Shown here: in pieces, positions 1 to 6,044 of the stretch
Position numbering within the stretch: position 1 is the first letter of the stretch
How the letters are laid out: the number at the start of each line of letters is the position of its first letter
Assembly: GCA_017435245.1 (NCBI GenBank)
Contig: JAFSFK010000105.1
Location: 1-7,556, forward strand
Direction: 5' to 3'
Source: Oscillospiraceae bacterium
GTDB taxonomy: Bacteria > Bacillota > Clostridia > Oscillospirales > Oscillospiraceae
DNA: 7,556 bases
Translations under genes and position numbers: made by a program
The notes under the pieces: model-generated
What the model saw: only the letters and a program-made list of their open reading frames with translations
Databases searched by the model: none
Told to the model about the DNA's origin: nothing

Positions 1-4
1 AATT

Positions 5-76
5 CGTACAGTATCCCCCCGACCCGGCTGTCGCCGGGCCACCCCCCTTTAGGCAAGGGGGGCGTTGGATTGTACG
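5..76. repeat. REP-like double-hairpin intergenic repeat
   Basis: Two GC-rich hairpins sit side by side. One has CCCGGC (23-28) pairing with GCCGGG (33-38). The other has CCCCCCTT (42-49) pairing with AAGGGGGG (55-62). Both are enclosed by an outer inverted repeat, CGTACA (5-10) with TGTACG (71-76), strengthened by ATCC (13-16) with GGAT (67-70). The whole can fold as a cruciform. There is no T-tract, so it is not a standard intrinsic terminator for a gene lying left of the window. Such structures are typical of dispersed extragenic palindromes, but only one copy is visible here, so the repeat nature is inferred. Confidence 0.5.
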
Positions 77-87
77 CCTAACCTTCT

Positions 88-106
88 GCTCGATAAACCG
101 GAATTT
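88..106 (+). repeat. 19-bp fragment of the dispersed inverted-repeat element
   Basis: GCTCGATAAACCGGAATTT here is identical to 5810-5828, which is the right terminus of the 177-bp stem-loop element downstream of mgtE. The flanks differ on both sides, so this is either a solo end left by a degraded copy or part of a differently organised family member. Confidence 0.6.
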
Positions 107-147
107 GAACGGCCTGGCGGGACGAAGCTTTTGTGGATCTTTTCCAA

Positions 148-180
148 ATATCACTTGCGTTTTTTGTTGAAATGTGATAT
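148..180. promoter_or_regulatory. Candidate operator: inverted repeat around the -35
   Basis: ATATCAC (148-154) and GTGATAT (174-180) form a perfect 7-bp inverted repeat with a 19-bp gap. The left arm abuts the -35 and the right arm overlaps the -10 of the ligase promoter. This placement would suit a repressor that blocks RNA polymerase. No regulator gene is nearby, and the AT-rich arms could match by chance. Confidence 0.25.
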
Positions 181-183
181 ATT
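155..183 (+). promoter_or_regulatory. Sigma-A promoter of the ligase-like gene
   Basis: The -35 is TTGCGT (155-160), followed by a 17-bp spacer and the -10 TATATT (178-183). Transcription would start near 190, giving a 5' UTR of only about 20 nt that carries the ribosome binding site GAGGAGGTG (198-206). It is the best promoter between the left repeats and the first gene. Confidence 0.55.
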
Positions 184-211
184 CCTTCGAGTGTCTTGAG
201 GAGGTGAGTCT

Positions 212-1525
212 ATGATCGTGGGATTTCCCCAGATTCCCAGAGAGTTTTGTCGAGATTACTTTAAGGCGCTTGTGTTACTGGCATTGGTCCCTTTGTTTCC
301 TGAATATCTGAGCTTCTTTCTGATTGTAGGCGCACTGGTTTTTGCCATCAAGGATATCAAAACATCCGGAGCCAATATAAAAATCGGAACACTTGGCTGG
401 ATGATCACTGCATACTGCCTGTATCTGAGCGTCACTTGCATTTACAGCACCCATCCGCTGCAGTCTGTGCTCGCCACGGTCTTGTGGTGGTTCATGCTGC
501 TTGCATATCTCATGATCGTGAATCTGATCACAGACAAGCATCGTTTGGACAGCTTTCTCTTTTGCGTATCAACGGTAGCCGGCCTTGTTGGATTTATTGC
601 CTTTGTTCAGAACCGGCTTAATGTCTATTTCGGTGTTCCGATCTGCAGCTTATGGGATTGGCTGGACCGTGTTGTGTTTGCGGTCGTTCCCTTTGATCTG
701 ACATTGGTTTCCTTTCCGACCCGCTCCTACTCTACGTTCCCGAACCCCAATATGCTGGCACAATACTTGATTATGGCTGCCCCTGCTGTCATTGCATATA
801 ACTTTATTGAAAACCGCATTGGTATGCGGCTTTATAATCGAAGCTGCCTGGTGATGACTGCCGTCGGTGTTATGGTTTCCTTCTCCAGAGGGGGATACCT
901 GGCTCTGATATCTCTGGCGCTGGTGCTCATCATCATAAACATTCGCAAGCGATTTGCCACGGTTCTTCTGTATTTATCCACATCCCTGCTGTTTATCCCC
1001 AAGACCGTATATTCCCGGTTGACAACGCTGAACGCTTCCGGCCGTCTGCATATCTGGGCTGAGGCGGTCCGGAAGATTGCACAGCGGCCGCTGTTCGGCT
1101 ACGGAGCAGGCACGGAGCCCTCTGCGGTTATTTTTGACCGTGTGGGACTGGATGCCCCTCACGCCCATAATATGATGCTTCAGGTCTTAATGGAAGGCGG
1201 ATGTGTAGCGTTGATCATTTTGGCTGCGATCGCTCTGGTCTTGTTCAAAAATGGCCTTAGCTTGCTGCGCAGCAAAAACACCTCGTCCTTTTGGGCCGGC
1301 TTTGCCATGTGCGGATTTGTGTGCGCCACATTCCTGCACGGAATGGTTGACTATCCCTTGACCACACCCAAATTGATTTGTTGTTTTCTATCGTTGCTGG
1401 CCCTGGCCGAGCGGTTCTTTGTCTTATACGCAGACAAACAGAATAGAAAAAAACTCCCCGAGGATTCCCTCGGGGAGAAAATTTTTACTCTGCATCGATG
1501 CCGTCGTACCACAGAAATACTTTGA
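212..1525 (+). CDS. O-antigen ligase/polymerase-like polytopic membrane protein
   Basis: A 437-aa integral membrane protein with about 10-12 hydrophobic segments and a Wzy_C-type (WaaL/ExoQ/TuaE superfamily) core. Visible signatures are SRGGYLAL (225-232), the periplasmic-loop equivalent GRLHIW (277-282), RPLFGYGAG (292-300), HAHN (317-320) and a conserved-looking MEGG (327-330). Family members join or polymerise undecaprenyl-linked glycans at the outer face of the membrane. In a Gram-positive host the product would be a capsule, teichuronic-like or other wall polysaccharide rather than LPS, and the substrate cannot be read from the sequence. The ATG at 212 has the ribosome binding site GGAGG (200-204) 7 nt upstream. 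No other glycan genes are visible, so it appears monocistronic within the window. The last ~25 residues read through a terminator hairpin and antisense to the GH3 3' end, so they are probably not part of the conserved fold. By eye the gene is more AT-rich than the GH3 and mgtE genes. Confidence 0.85.
   Translation: MIVGFPQIPREFCRDYFKALVLLALVPLFPEYLSFFLIVGALVFAIKDIKTSGANIKIGTLGWMITAYCLYLSVTCIYSTHPLQSVLATVLWWFMLLAYLMIVNLITDKHRLDSFLFCVSTVAGLVGFIAFVQNRLNVYFGVPICSLWDWLDRVVFAVVPFDLTLVSFPTRSYSTFPNPNMLAQYLIMAAPAVIAYNFIENRIGMRLYNRSCLVMTAVGVMVSFSRGGYLALISLALVLIIINIRKRFATVLLYLSTSLLFIPKTVYSRLTTLNASGRLHIWAEAVRKIAQRPLFGYGAGTEPSAVIFDRVGLDAPHAHNMMLQVLMEGGCVALIILAAIALVLFKNGLSLLRSKNTSSFWAGFAMCGFVCATFLHGMVDYPLTTPKLICCFLSLLALAERFFVLYADKQNRKKLPEDSLGEKIFTLHRCRRTTEIL
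1447..1486. terminator. Intrinsic terminator between convergent ligase and GH3 genes
   Basis: A perfect 10-bp stem, CTCCCCGAGG (1454-1463) with CCTCGGGGAG (1468-1477), closes a 4-nt loop. On the minus strand the stem is followed directly by seven T's (complement of 1453-1447), a canonical terminator 7 nt past the GH3 stop codon. On the plus strand the stem is followed by AAAATTTTT, a weaker and displaced U-tract. The hairpin lies inside the ligase reading frame, upstream of its stop codon. Confidence 0.85.
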
Positions 1526-3884
1526 AAATTCGCTTTGCTGCCGCCTGCAAATGGCCGATGTGGATGCCGCCGGTACGGGGACCGTCACCCAGATAGCTCT
1601 GCAGACTCAAGGGCCAGCCACGGGGCATCTTAATGTCGCTGCCGGCCTTCAGCTCCCGGCCGTGGACACCGTGACCGTTCCAGTCGGTCATGATCAGACC
1701 GTCAAAGCCCCATTCTTCCCGCAAGATCCAGGTCTGCAGATCGGGACTTTCCGAGGCGTAAACGCCGTTGACCGGGTTGTAGGAGGTCATCAGGGTCTTG
1801 GGGTCAGATTCCCGGACGCAGATCTCAAAGGCTTTCAGATAAATTTCACGCAGCGCCCGCTCGGTGACCCGGCTGTCGCACTCCTTGCGGATAAATTCCT
1901 TGTTGTTGGCGGCGAAGTGCTTGGGGCTGGCGCTGATGCGCTGGCTCTGGGCGCCACGGACAATGGCCGCCGCCATCTTGCCGGCAACCAGAGGATCCTC
2001 GGAGTAGTACTCGAAATTCCGGCCGCACAGGGGGTCTCTGTGGATGTTCAAAGCCGGTCCCAGCCAGGCGTACATATTGTTTTCCTTGATCTCCTTGGCG
2101 ATGGCCTCGCCAACCTCCTGTACCAGTGCTTCGTCCCAGGTGTTGGCCAGGGTGTCAGCAGTGGGGAAGGCGGTGGGGGTCAGACAGGTGTCCGGGCGGA
2201 CACGGATACCGGCGGGGGCATCGGAGGTCATAAAGCCGGGAATACCCAGCTCCCGGATCCTGCCAAAGCCGCTGGTGATGCTCACGCCCATATTCATCGT
2301 GCCCCCCATCAGCTCGAACAGCTGCTGATCGGACATCTGGGCGATGAACTGGTCGATGGTCACCTTGCCGTCGGCAACGGCGTCAAAGCTGACCTTCTCC
2401 GCAGGCTTCTGGGCGGTGATCACAGGAGGGTCGGCATATTCCTGCACCGGGGGCATACCCAGCATAGGAAGATTTTCAAAAGTGCCGTCAGCACGCATTT
2501 TTCGGGGCAGTGCCACGCACTTGCACCGCTCGGTCAGCTGCTGCACCAGGCGGTAATCGCCCTCTACGGTGTAAGTATAGACAGCCTCAGTGCTGCGCAC
2601 ATCGGTACCCAGCTTCAGCACATACTCGCCGCCCTCCAGGATATAGGCGGACTTGCACCAGATGCCGGTATCGTCGTAGCTTGCCATCAGATAGGGATCT
2701 GCGGTGAGGGTGAGAACTTCACTCTCGCCGGGAGCAAGCAGTCCGGTCTTGCCAAAGGCCACCAGACGCATCGCCGCCTTACCGAGCCTTCCCTGGGGTG
2801 CGGTGCAGTAAAGCTGCAGCACCTGCTTGCCGGCAACGTTGCCGGTATTTTGCACCTTGGCTTTGATGACGATCTTGCCGTTTTCCTCACCGGCAGAAAC
2901 CAGCTGGTGGGAGAAGGTGGTGTAGCTCAGACCAAAGCCGAAGGGGAAGGCAACGGTTTCCTTTGCCCCGGGGATGGTCTCAAAGTAGCGGTAGCCCACG
3001 AAAATGTCCTCTTCGTAGTTGGCGTAGTAGTCGGATTCGTTGAAAATTTTGCTGGTGGGATAGTCGTCGTAGCGCAAAGCGATGGTATCGGAGAGCTTGC
3101 CGCTGGGGCACACATCGCCGCAGAGAATATCGGCGGCTGCGTTTCCGCCCTCCATACCGGGTGTACCCATATACAGTACGGCGGAAAGTTTTTCATCCAG
3201 CAGCCACTTCGCCTCGATCTGGGCGCCGATGTTCAGCACCACCACGATATTGGAGAAATTCTCCTTGACCTGTGCGACCATAAGCTTTTCTTCCGGCTTC
3301 AGGGTGAAGTTGTTTTCCAGCTCCCGGTCATAGAATTCGCCGCAGGTCCGGCTGATGCAGATGATCGCCGTGTCGGTGAAATCCGCAGCCTGCTTAACCA
3401 AATCCTGGGGGATCACAGCCTCCCGGCCCCGGAGATTGAATTTCTCCACCGGGGTGAATTCGCCCAGCATAGGGGCAGTGCCACGGTTGTTCTTGTCCCG
3501 GCCAAAGGCGTAGTTTTCCAGAACGTATTGCAGTTCCTTTTCGTAATGAGCCTTGAAAAAGTCGCTGAGCGGCGCAAAAATTTCCACATCCTTGCCGCTT
3601 AAGCCCTCATAGAGGTTGCGATTGTAGGCACTGTAAACAATGCCTGCGCCGGAGCCGCCCTGCTCAAAGGCCACCTGGGCACTGCCGAAAATGGCGATTT
3701 TCTGACCCTTCCCAAGGGGCAGCACGCCGTTATTCTTCAGCAGGACCATACCCTCAGCCGCTGCCCGGCGGGTAAGGGCCTTGTGGGCCTCGCAGCCGGT
3801 AACGGCTCTGCCGTCCTCACCCAAAGGCCAGGCTGGTACGTATTTGGCCCGGAGCCAGTGTTTTCCCATCAACGGATTTCCCAT
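1485..3884 (-). CDS. GH3 beta-glycosidase with reversed domain order
   Basis: A 799-aa glycoside hydrolase family 3 enzyme, probably a cytoplasmic beta-glucosidase or related exo-glycosidase, since no signal peptide is visible. The domain order is permuted. The alpha/beta-sandwich domain comes first (~35-320, with AAEGMVLLKNNGVLPL at 42-57). A fibronectin-III-like domain follows (~325-435). The TIM barrel (~510-760) is last. Catalytic features are the nucleophile Asp734 in IMTDW and the likely acid/base Glu183 in CGEFYDR. Substrate-site motifs are SDAPAGIR (554-561), GRNFEYYSEDP (621-631) and PKHFAANN (654-661). The same inverted order is known from Ruminococcus albus and Butyrivibrio fibrisolvens beta-glucosidases. 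The ATG at 3884 was chosen because GGAGG (3899-3895) lies 10 nt upstream. An extension to 3950 would start inside the promoter, and the next ATG (3869) is 25 nt from the site. The sugar specificity cannot be decided from sequence. The gene is divergent from mgtE and ends at its own terminator. Confidence 0.92.
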   Translation of the reverse strand: MGNPLMGKHWLRAKYVPAWPLGEDGRAVTGCEAHKALTRRAAAEGMVLLKNNGVLPLGKGQKIAIFGSAQVAFEQGGSGAGIVYSAYNRNLYEGLSGKDVEIFAPLSDFFKAHYEKELQYVLENYAFGRDKNNRGTAPMLGEFTPVEKFNLRGREAVIPQDLVKQAADFTDTAIICISRTCGEFYDRELENNFTLKPEEKLMVAQVKENFSNIVVVLNIGAQIEAKWLLDEKLSAVLYMGTPGMEGGNAAADILCGDVCPSGKLSDTIALRYDDYPTSKIFNESDYYANYEEDIFVGYRYFETIPGAKETVAFPFGFGLSYTTFSHQLVSAGEENGKIVIKAKVQNTGNVAGKQVLQLYCTAPQGRLGKAAMRLVAFGKTGLLAPGESEVLTLTADPYLMASYDDTGIWCKSAYILEGGEYVLKLGTDVRSTEAVYTYTVEGDYRLVQQLTERCKCVALPRKMRADGTFENLPMLGMPPVQEYADPPVITAQKPAEKVSFDAVADGKVTIDQFIAQMSDQQLFELMGGTMNMGVSITSGFGRIRELGIPGFMTSDAPAGIRVRPDTCLTPTAFPTADTLANTWDEALVQEVGEAIAKEIKENNMYAWLGPALNIHRDPLCGRNFEYYSEDPLVAGKMAAAIVRGAQSQRISASPKHFAANNKEFIRKECDSRVTERALREIYLKAFEICVRESDPKTLMTSYNPVNGVYASESPDLQTWILREEWGFDGLIMTDWNGHGVHGRELKAGSDIKMPRGWPLSLQSYLGDGPRTGGIHIGHLQAAAKRIFKVFLWYDGIDAE

Positions 3885-3921
3885 AAAAAACCAACCTCCA
3901 TAGCGGTTCTTATTTGAATCC

Positions 3922-3950
3922 AACTTAACATGGTAAGCAGGCATTGTCAA
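3922..3950 (-). promoter_or_regulatory. Promoter of the GH3 gene
   Basis: On the minus strand a perfect -35 TTGACA (3950-3945) is followed by a 17-bp spacer and a weak -10 TAAGTT (3927-3922). Transcription would start near 3915, about 30 nt before the ATG at 3884. A consensus -35 with a poor -10 is common at promoters that are helped or controlled by a regulator. Confidence 0.55.
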
Positions 3951-3951
3951 T

Positions 3952-3962
3952 CACGAATCGTG
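3952..3962. promoter_or_regulatory. Candidate operator palindrome CACGAATCGTG
   Basis: A perfect odd-centred palindrome (CACGA-A-TCGTG) sits one base upstream of the GH3 -35, in the divergent GH3/mgtE region. Its position fits an activator or repressor site for the glycosidase gene. With arms of only 5 bp, chance occurrence is possible. Confidence 0.3.
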
Positions 3963-4008
3963 CGGTTTTTCTCTTAAAAATTCAGGGCAGAATAAAGAAT
4001 GTTTTTCC

Positions 4009-4038
4009 TTGACAAACTTGTGAAAGAGGATATACAAT
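4009..4038 (+). promoter_or_regulatory. Promoter of mgtE
   Basis: A perfect -35 TTGACA (4009-4014), an 18-bp spacer and the -10 TACAAT (4033-4038). The overlapping TATACA (4031-4036) would give a 16-bp spacer. The expected start near 4045 leaves a leader of about 140 nt before mgtE, unusually long for a single transporter gene. Confidence 0.65.
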
Positions 4039-4056
4039 TATTATATCTGTGATTTG

Positions 4057-4184
4057 AAGGAGGGACACATTTTGGACGCTGGCAGTAGTGGCAATATACC
4101 GGGCCGAAGTAGTATGCGGCGTCCTGGTGATGCCTGAACTTCGTGCACGGTGTTTACCAATTCATTTAAAGGAGGTAACACCGG
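4057..4184 (+). promoter_or_regulatory. Structured mgtE leader with RBS-sequestering hairpin
   Basis: CGGTGTTTACC (4148-4158) pairs with GGTAACACCG (4174-4183) in a 10-bp stem with one bulged T. The stem takes up the 3' part of the mgtE ribosome binding site AAAGGAGGT (4168-4176) and ends one base before the ATG. Upstream, two folds compete. Fold A pairs GGACGC (4074-4079) with GCGTCC (4119-4124). Fold B pairs CGAAGT (4105-4110) with ACTTCG (4138-4143) around an inner hairpin, GGCGTC (4118-4123) with GATGCC (4129-4134). I do not recognise the M-box Mg2+ riboswitch consensus. Control of translation by metal or by leader-peptide translation is an inference. Confidence 0.5.
4072..4137 (+). CDS. 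Possible 21-codon leader peptide of mgtE
   Basis: AAGGAGGG (4057-4064) lies 7 nt upstream of a TTG codon at 4072. The TTG opens a 21-codon frame ending in TGA (4135-4137) inside the competing helices of the mgtE leader. The peptide is rich in Gly, Ser and Arg and begins MDAGSSGNIP if TTG is read as Met. A ribosome on this frame would melt fold A and stop just before the helix arm at 4138-4143. It could be a regulatory leader peptide in the manner of mgtL. The frame is short and the start is not ATG, so it may equally be untranslated. Confidence 0.3.
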   Translation: MDAGSSGNIPGRSSMRRPGDA

Positions 4185-5561
4185 ATGACAGAACGCTTTG
4201 AAATTGTAGAAAAAGCGCTTGTAAAAATGCTGGAAGACAAGAAATATTCCACCCTGAAGGATATTCTTGTGACCATGAATCCTGCGGATATCGCAGCAAT
4301 CTTTGCAGTGTTGGAGGATCCCAAGATCCCCTTGCTGTTCCGCCTGCTGCCCAAGGAGCTGGCGGCGGAGACCTTTGTGGAAATGGAACCGGATGACCAG
4401 GAGCTGCTGATCCGGGGCTTTTCCGATAACGAGCTGAAGGAAGTGCTGGACGAGCTGTACGTGGACGATGCGGCCGATCTGGTGGAGGAGATGCCTGCCA
4501 ATGTGGTCAAGCGTATCCTGCGTCAGGCCGACCCGGAGATGCGTAAGTCCATCAACCAGATCCTGCGCTATCCCGAAAATTCCGCCGGTTCTCTGATGAC
4601 CACCGAGTATGTGTCTCTGCGGCCCCATATGACTGTGGAGGAGGCAATCCTGCGGATTCGCCGCCAGGGCGTGGACAAAGAGACCATTTACACCTGCTAT
4701 GTCACCAAAGACCGGAAGCTGATGGGCATCGTCACGGTGAAGGATCTGCTCCTTGCCGAGGATGACGAGATGCGCATCGAGGATCTGATGATCACAAACC
4801 TGATCTCCGTAACTACCCACACCGACCAGGAAGAGGTGGCAAGGATGCTCAGCAAGTACGACTTCCTGGCCCTGCCCGTTGTGGATAACGAGAACCGGAT
4901 GGTGGGTATCGTCACCTTCGACGATGCTATGGAAGTTATGGAAGACGAGGCCACCGAGGATATCGAAATGATGGGTGGTATGCTTCCCTCGGAAAAGACC
5001 TATCTGAAAAGCTCCGTTTGGGAACTGTTCAAAAACCGTATTCCCTGGCTGATGCTTTTGATGGTTTCTGCCACCTTTACGGGAATGATCATCACCGGGT
5101 TTGAGGACGCCTTGGCTGCCCAGGCGGCGCTGACGGCCTTTATTCCTATGCTGATGGGTACCGGCGGTAACTCCGGCTCCCAGTCCTCCGTTACCATCAT
5201 CCGTGCCCTGAGCCTGGACGAGCTGAAATTTGCCGACCTGCCCCGGGTCATCTGGAAGGAGATCCGTACTGCGGTGATCTGCGGCTTTGTGTTGGCGCTG
5301 GCCTGCTTTGCCAAGATCTGGCTGGTGGACAAGCTGCTTCTGGGAAATCAGGAGATCACCCTGATGGTGGATGCGGTGGTGTGCGTGGCGTTGTTTGTGA
5401 CCGTTTTGCTTGCCAAGCTGGTGGGTGCGGTGCTGCCGTTGGCTGCCAAGGCGGTGAAGCTGGACCCGGCGGTAATGGCAAGTCCCTTCATTACCACCAT
5501 CGTGGATGCCCTTTCTCTGCTGATCTACTTTATGGTGGCCCAGCTGCTGCTGAAAATGTAA
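4185..5561 (+). CDS. mgtE: MgtE-family magnesium transporter/channel
   Basis: A 458-aa inner-membrane Mg2+ channel/transporter of the MgtE/SLC41 family, full length for the family. The order is an N-terminal helical superhelical domain (~20-130) and two CBS domains (~138-195 and ~200-258, with MGIVTVKDLL and MVGIVTFDDAME). A connecting plug helix (~262-285) follows, then five membrane segments (~286-306, 310-332, 362-385, 394-418, 432-456). Pore-region motifs are visible: PMLMGTGGNSGSQSS (321-335) and DPAVMASPFITTIVDA (427-442), which contains the conserved acidic residues of the Mg2+ path. In characterised members the acidic N and CBS domains bind Mg2+ and close the pore when cytosolic Mg2+ is high. 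The ATG at 4185 follows AAAGGAGGT (4168-4176) at 8 nt, but that site is partly paired in a hairpin. The gene is monocistronic, with its own promoter and terminator. Confidence 0.96.
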   Translation: MTERFEIVEKALVKMLEDKKYSTLKDILVTMNPADIAAIFAVLEDPKIPLLFRLLPKELAAETFVEMEPDDQELLIRGFSDNELKEVLDELYVDDAADLVEEMPANVVKRILRQADPEMRKSINQILRYPENSAGSLMTTEYVSLRPHMTVEEAILRIRRQGVDKETIYTCYVTKDRKLMGIVTVKDLLLAEDDEMRIEDLMITNLISVTTHTDQEEVARMLSKYDFLALPVVDNENRMVGIVTFDDAMEVMEDEATEDIEMMGGMLPSEKTYLKSSVWELFKNRIPWLMLLMVSATFTGMIITGFEDALAAQAALTAFIPMLMGTGGNSGSQSSVTIIRALSLDELKFADLPRVIWKEIRTAVICGFVLALACFAKIWLVDKLLLGNQEITLMVDAVVCVALFVTVLLAKLVGAVLPLAAKAVKLDPAVMASPFITTIVDALSLLIYFMVAQLLLKM

Positions 5562-5570
5562 TATAGTATG

Positions 5571-5598
5571 CGGGATAGCTCTTGTCGCAGGAGTCCCG
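5571..5598 (+). other. Stem-loop after the mgtE stop codon
   Basis: CGGGA (5571-5575) pairs with TCCCG (5594-5598), and CTC (5579-5581) with GAG (5591-5593) inside, leaving an asymmetric 3-nt bulge. It lies between the mgtE stop and the true terminator and has no T-tract. It may stabilise the mRNA 3' end. No further role is supported. Confidence 0.3.
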
Positions 5599-5603
5599 TA
5601 AGA

Positions 5604-5635
5604 AAAACCGGGAGAGCTTTTGCTCTCCCGGTTTT
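5604..5635. terminator. mgtE intrinsic terminator (bidirectional)
   Basis: A perfect stem, AAAACCGGGAGAGC (5604-5617) with GCTCTCCCGGTTTT (5622-5635), closes a TTTT loop. The GC core is 10 bp, flanked by A4 and T4 so that it can act on both strands. It begins 42 nt after the mgtE stop codon. Confidence 0.9.
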
Positions 5636-5651
5636 GCATCGAGGATTCTTC

Positions 5652-5828
5652 AAATTCCGATTTAACGCTCTGACGAGCGAATTGAAAATTGAAAGTTGAA
5701 AGTTGAAAATTGTGGTATTTTCCTTCGGAAAATAATTTAAAACGTCGGCGTAGCCGACACAATCATTTTCAATTTTCCATTTTCCATTTTCAATTATTAT
5801 CGAGCGTCAGCTCGATAAACCGGAATTT
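5652..5828. mobile_element. 177-bp MITE/BIME-like inverted-repeat element
   Basis: The ends are inverted: AAATTCCGATTTA (5652-5664) matches the reverse complement of TAAACCGGAATTT (5816-5828) with one mismatch. Inside each end is a GC hairpin, CGCTC-TGAC-GAGCG on the left (5666-5679) and CGAGC-GTCA-GCTCG on the right (5801-5814). Next come long AT arms made of repeated TTGAAA-type units (5680-5712) opposite TTTTCC/TTTTCAA units (5762-5797). The centre has two further hairpins, TATTTTCC/GGAAAATA (5716-5734) and GTCGGC-GTA-GCCGAC (5744-5758). There is no coding capacity. A 19-bp match to its right end occurs at 88-106. No target-site duplication is obvious. It could be a non-autonomous transposon or an extragenic repeat with an RNA-level role. 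Confidence 0.6.
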
Positions 5829-5856
5829 ATCCGTGAAAGTGTTCGCCGGTCACGGC

Positions 5857-5885
5857 TTGACTGAATGGAAAAAATGTGCTACTAT
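5857..5885 (+). promoter_or_regulatory. Promoter of tRNA-Leu
   Basis: TTGACT (5857-5862), a 17-bp spacer and TACTAT (5880-5885). The overlapping TATAAT (5883-5888) is a better -10 but leaves a 20-bp gap. Either choice starts transcription within a few bases of the mature tRNA 5' end at 5898. Confidence 0.6.
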
Positions 5886-5897
5886 AATTTGGTTCCC

Positions 5898-5984
5898 GCC
5901 GGTATGGTGGAATAGGTAGACACAAGGGACTTAAAATCCCTCGGAGTAAAATCCGTACCGGTTCGATTCCGGTTACCGGCACCA
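5898..5984 (+). tRNA. tRNA-Leu (anticodon UAA)
   Basis: An 87-nt class II tRNA with encoded CCA. The acceptor is GCCGGTA (5898-5904) with TACCGGC (5974-5980), then A and CCA (5982-5984). The anticodon stem AGGGA (5925-5929) with TCCCT (5937-5941) closes the loop CTTAAAA, giving anticodon TAA at 5932-5934, which reads UUA codons. The long variable arm typical of Leu pairs CGGA (5942-5945) with TCCG (5952-5955). The T arm ACCGG (5957-5961) with CCGGT (5969-5973) encloses TTCGATT. It stands alone, with its own promoter and terminator. Confidence 0.97.
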
Positions 5985-5993
5985 AACCAATAT

Positions 5994-6044
5994 AATCCGA
6001 ACCAGATCTTCCCAGTGGGAGACGGGTTCGGATTTATTGTTTTC
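5994..6044 (+). terminator. Terminator of tRNA-Leu
   Basis: AATCCGAACC (5994-6003) pairs with GGTTCGGATT (6025-6034). The inner stem TCCC/GGGA caps it, and TATTGTTTTC follows. It begins 10 nt after the tRNA CCA end. Confidence 0.85.

Noticed and set aside
1419..3602. 727-codon open frame on the plus strand
   Set aside because: It lies wholly antisense to the GH3 gene, has no ribosome binding site, and its low-complexity Gly/Val/Gln-rich translation is the usual shadow of a GC-biased gene. The GH3 frame carries all catalytic motifs.
3885..3950. 22-residue N-terminal extension of the GH3 protein
   Set aside because: It would begin in the -35 element and has no ribosome binding site, whereas the ATG at 3884 has GGAGG at 10 nt.
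4045..4184. M-box (ykoK) Mg2+ riboswitch upstream of mgtE
   Set aside because: The leader is only ~140 nt and I cannot find the M-box conserved core. The helices seen do not match its known architecture as I remember it.
4041..5762. 573-codon open frame on the minus strand
   Set aside because: It is antisense to mgtE, starts inside the AT-rich repeat element, reads through the mgtE terminator, and is His/Gln-rich as expected of a shadow frame. No promoter or ribosome binding site.
5680..5797. CRISPR-like array from the repeated TTGAAA units
   Set aside because: The units are short, contiguous and mirrored as an inverted repeat with no unique spacers. They are arms of the stem-loop element.
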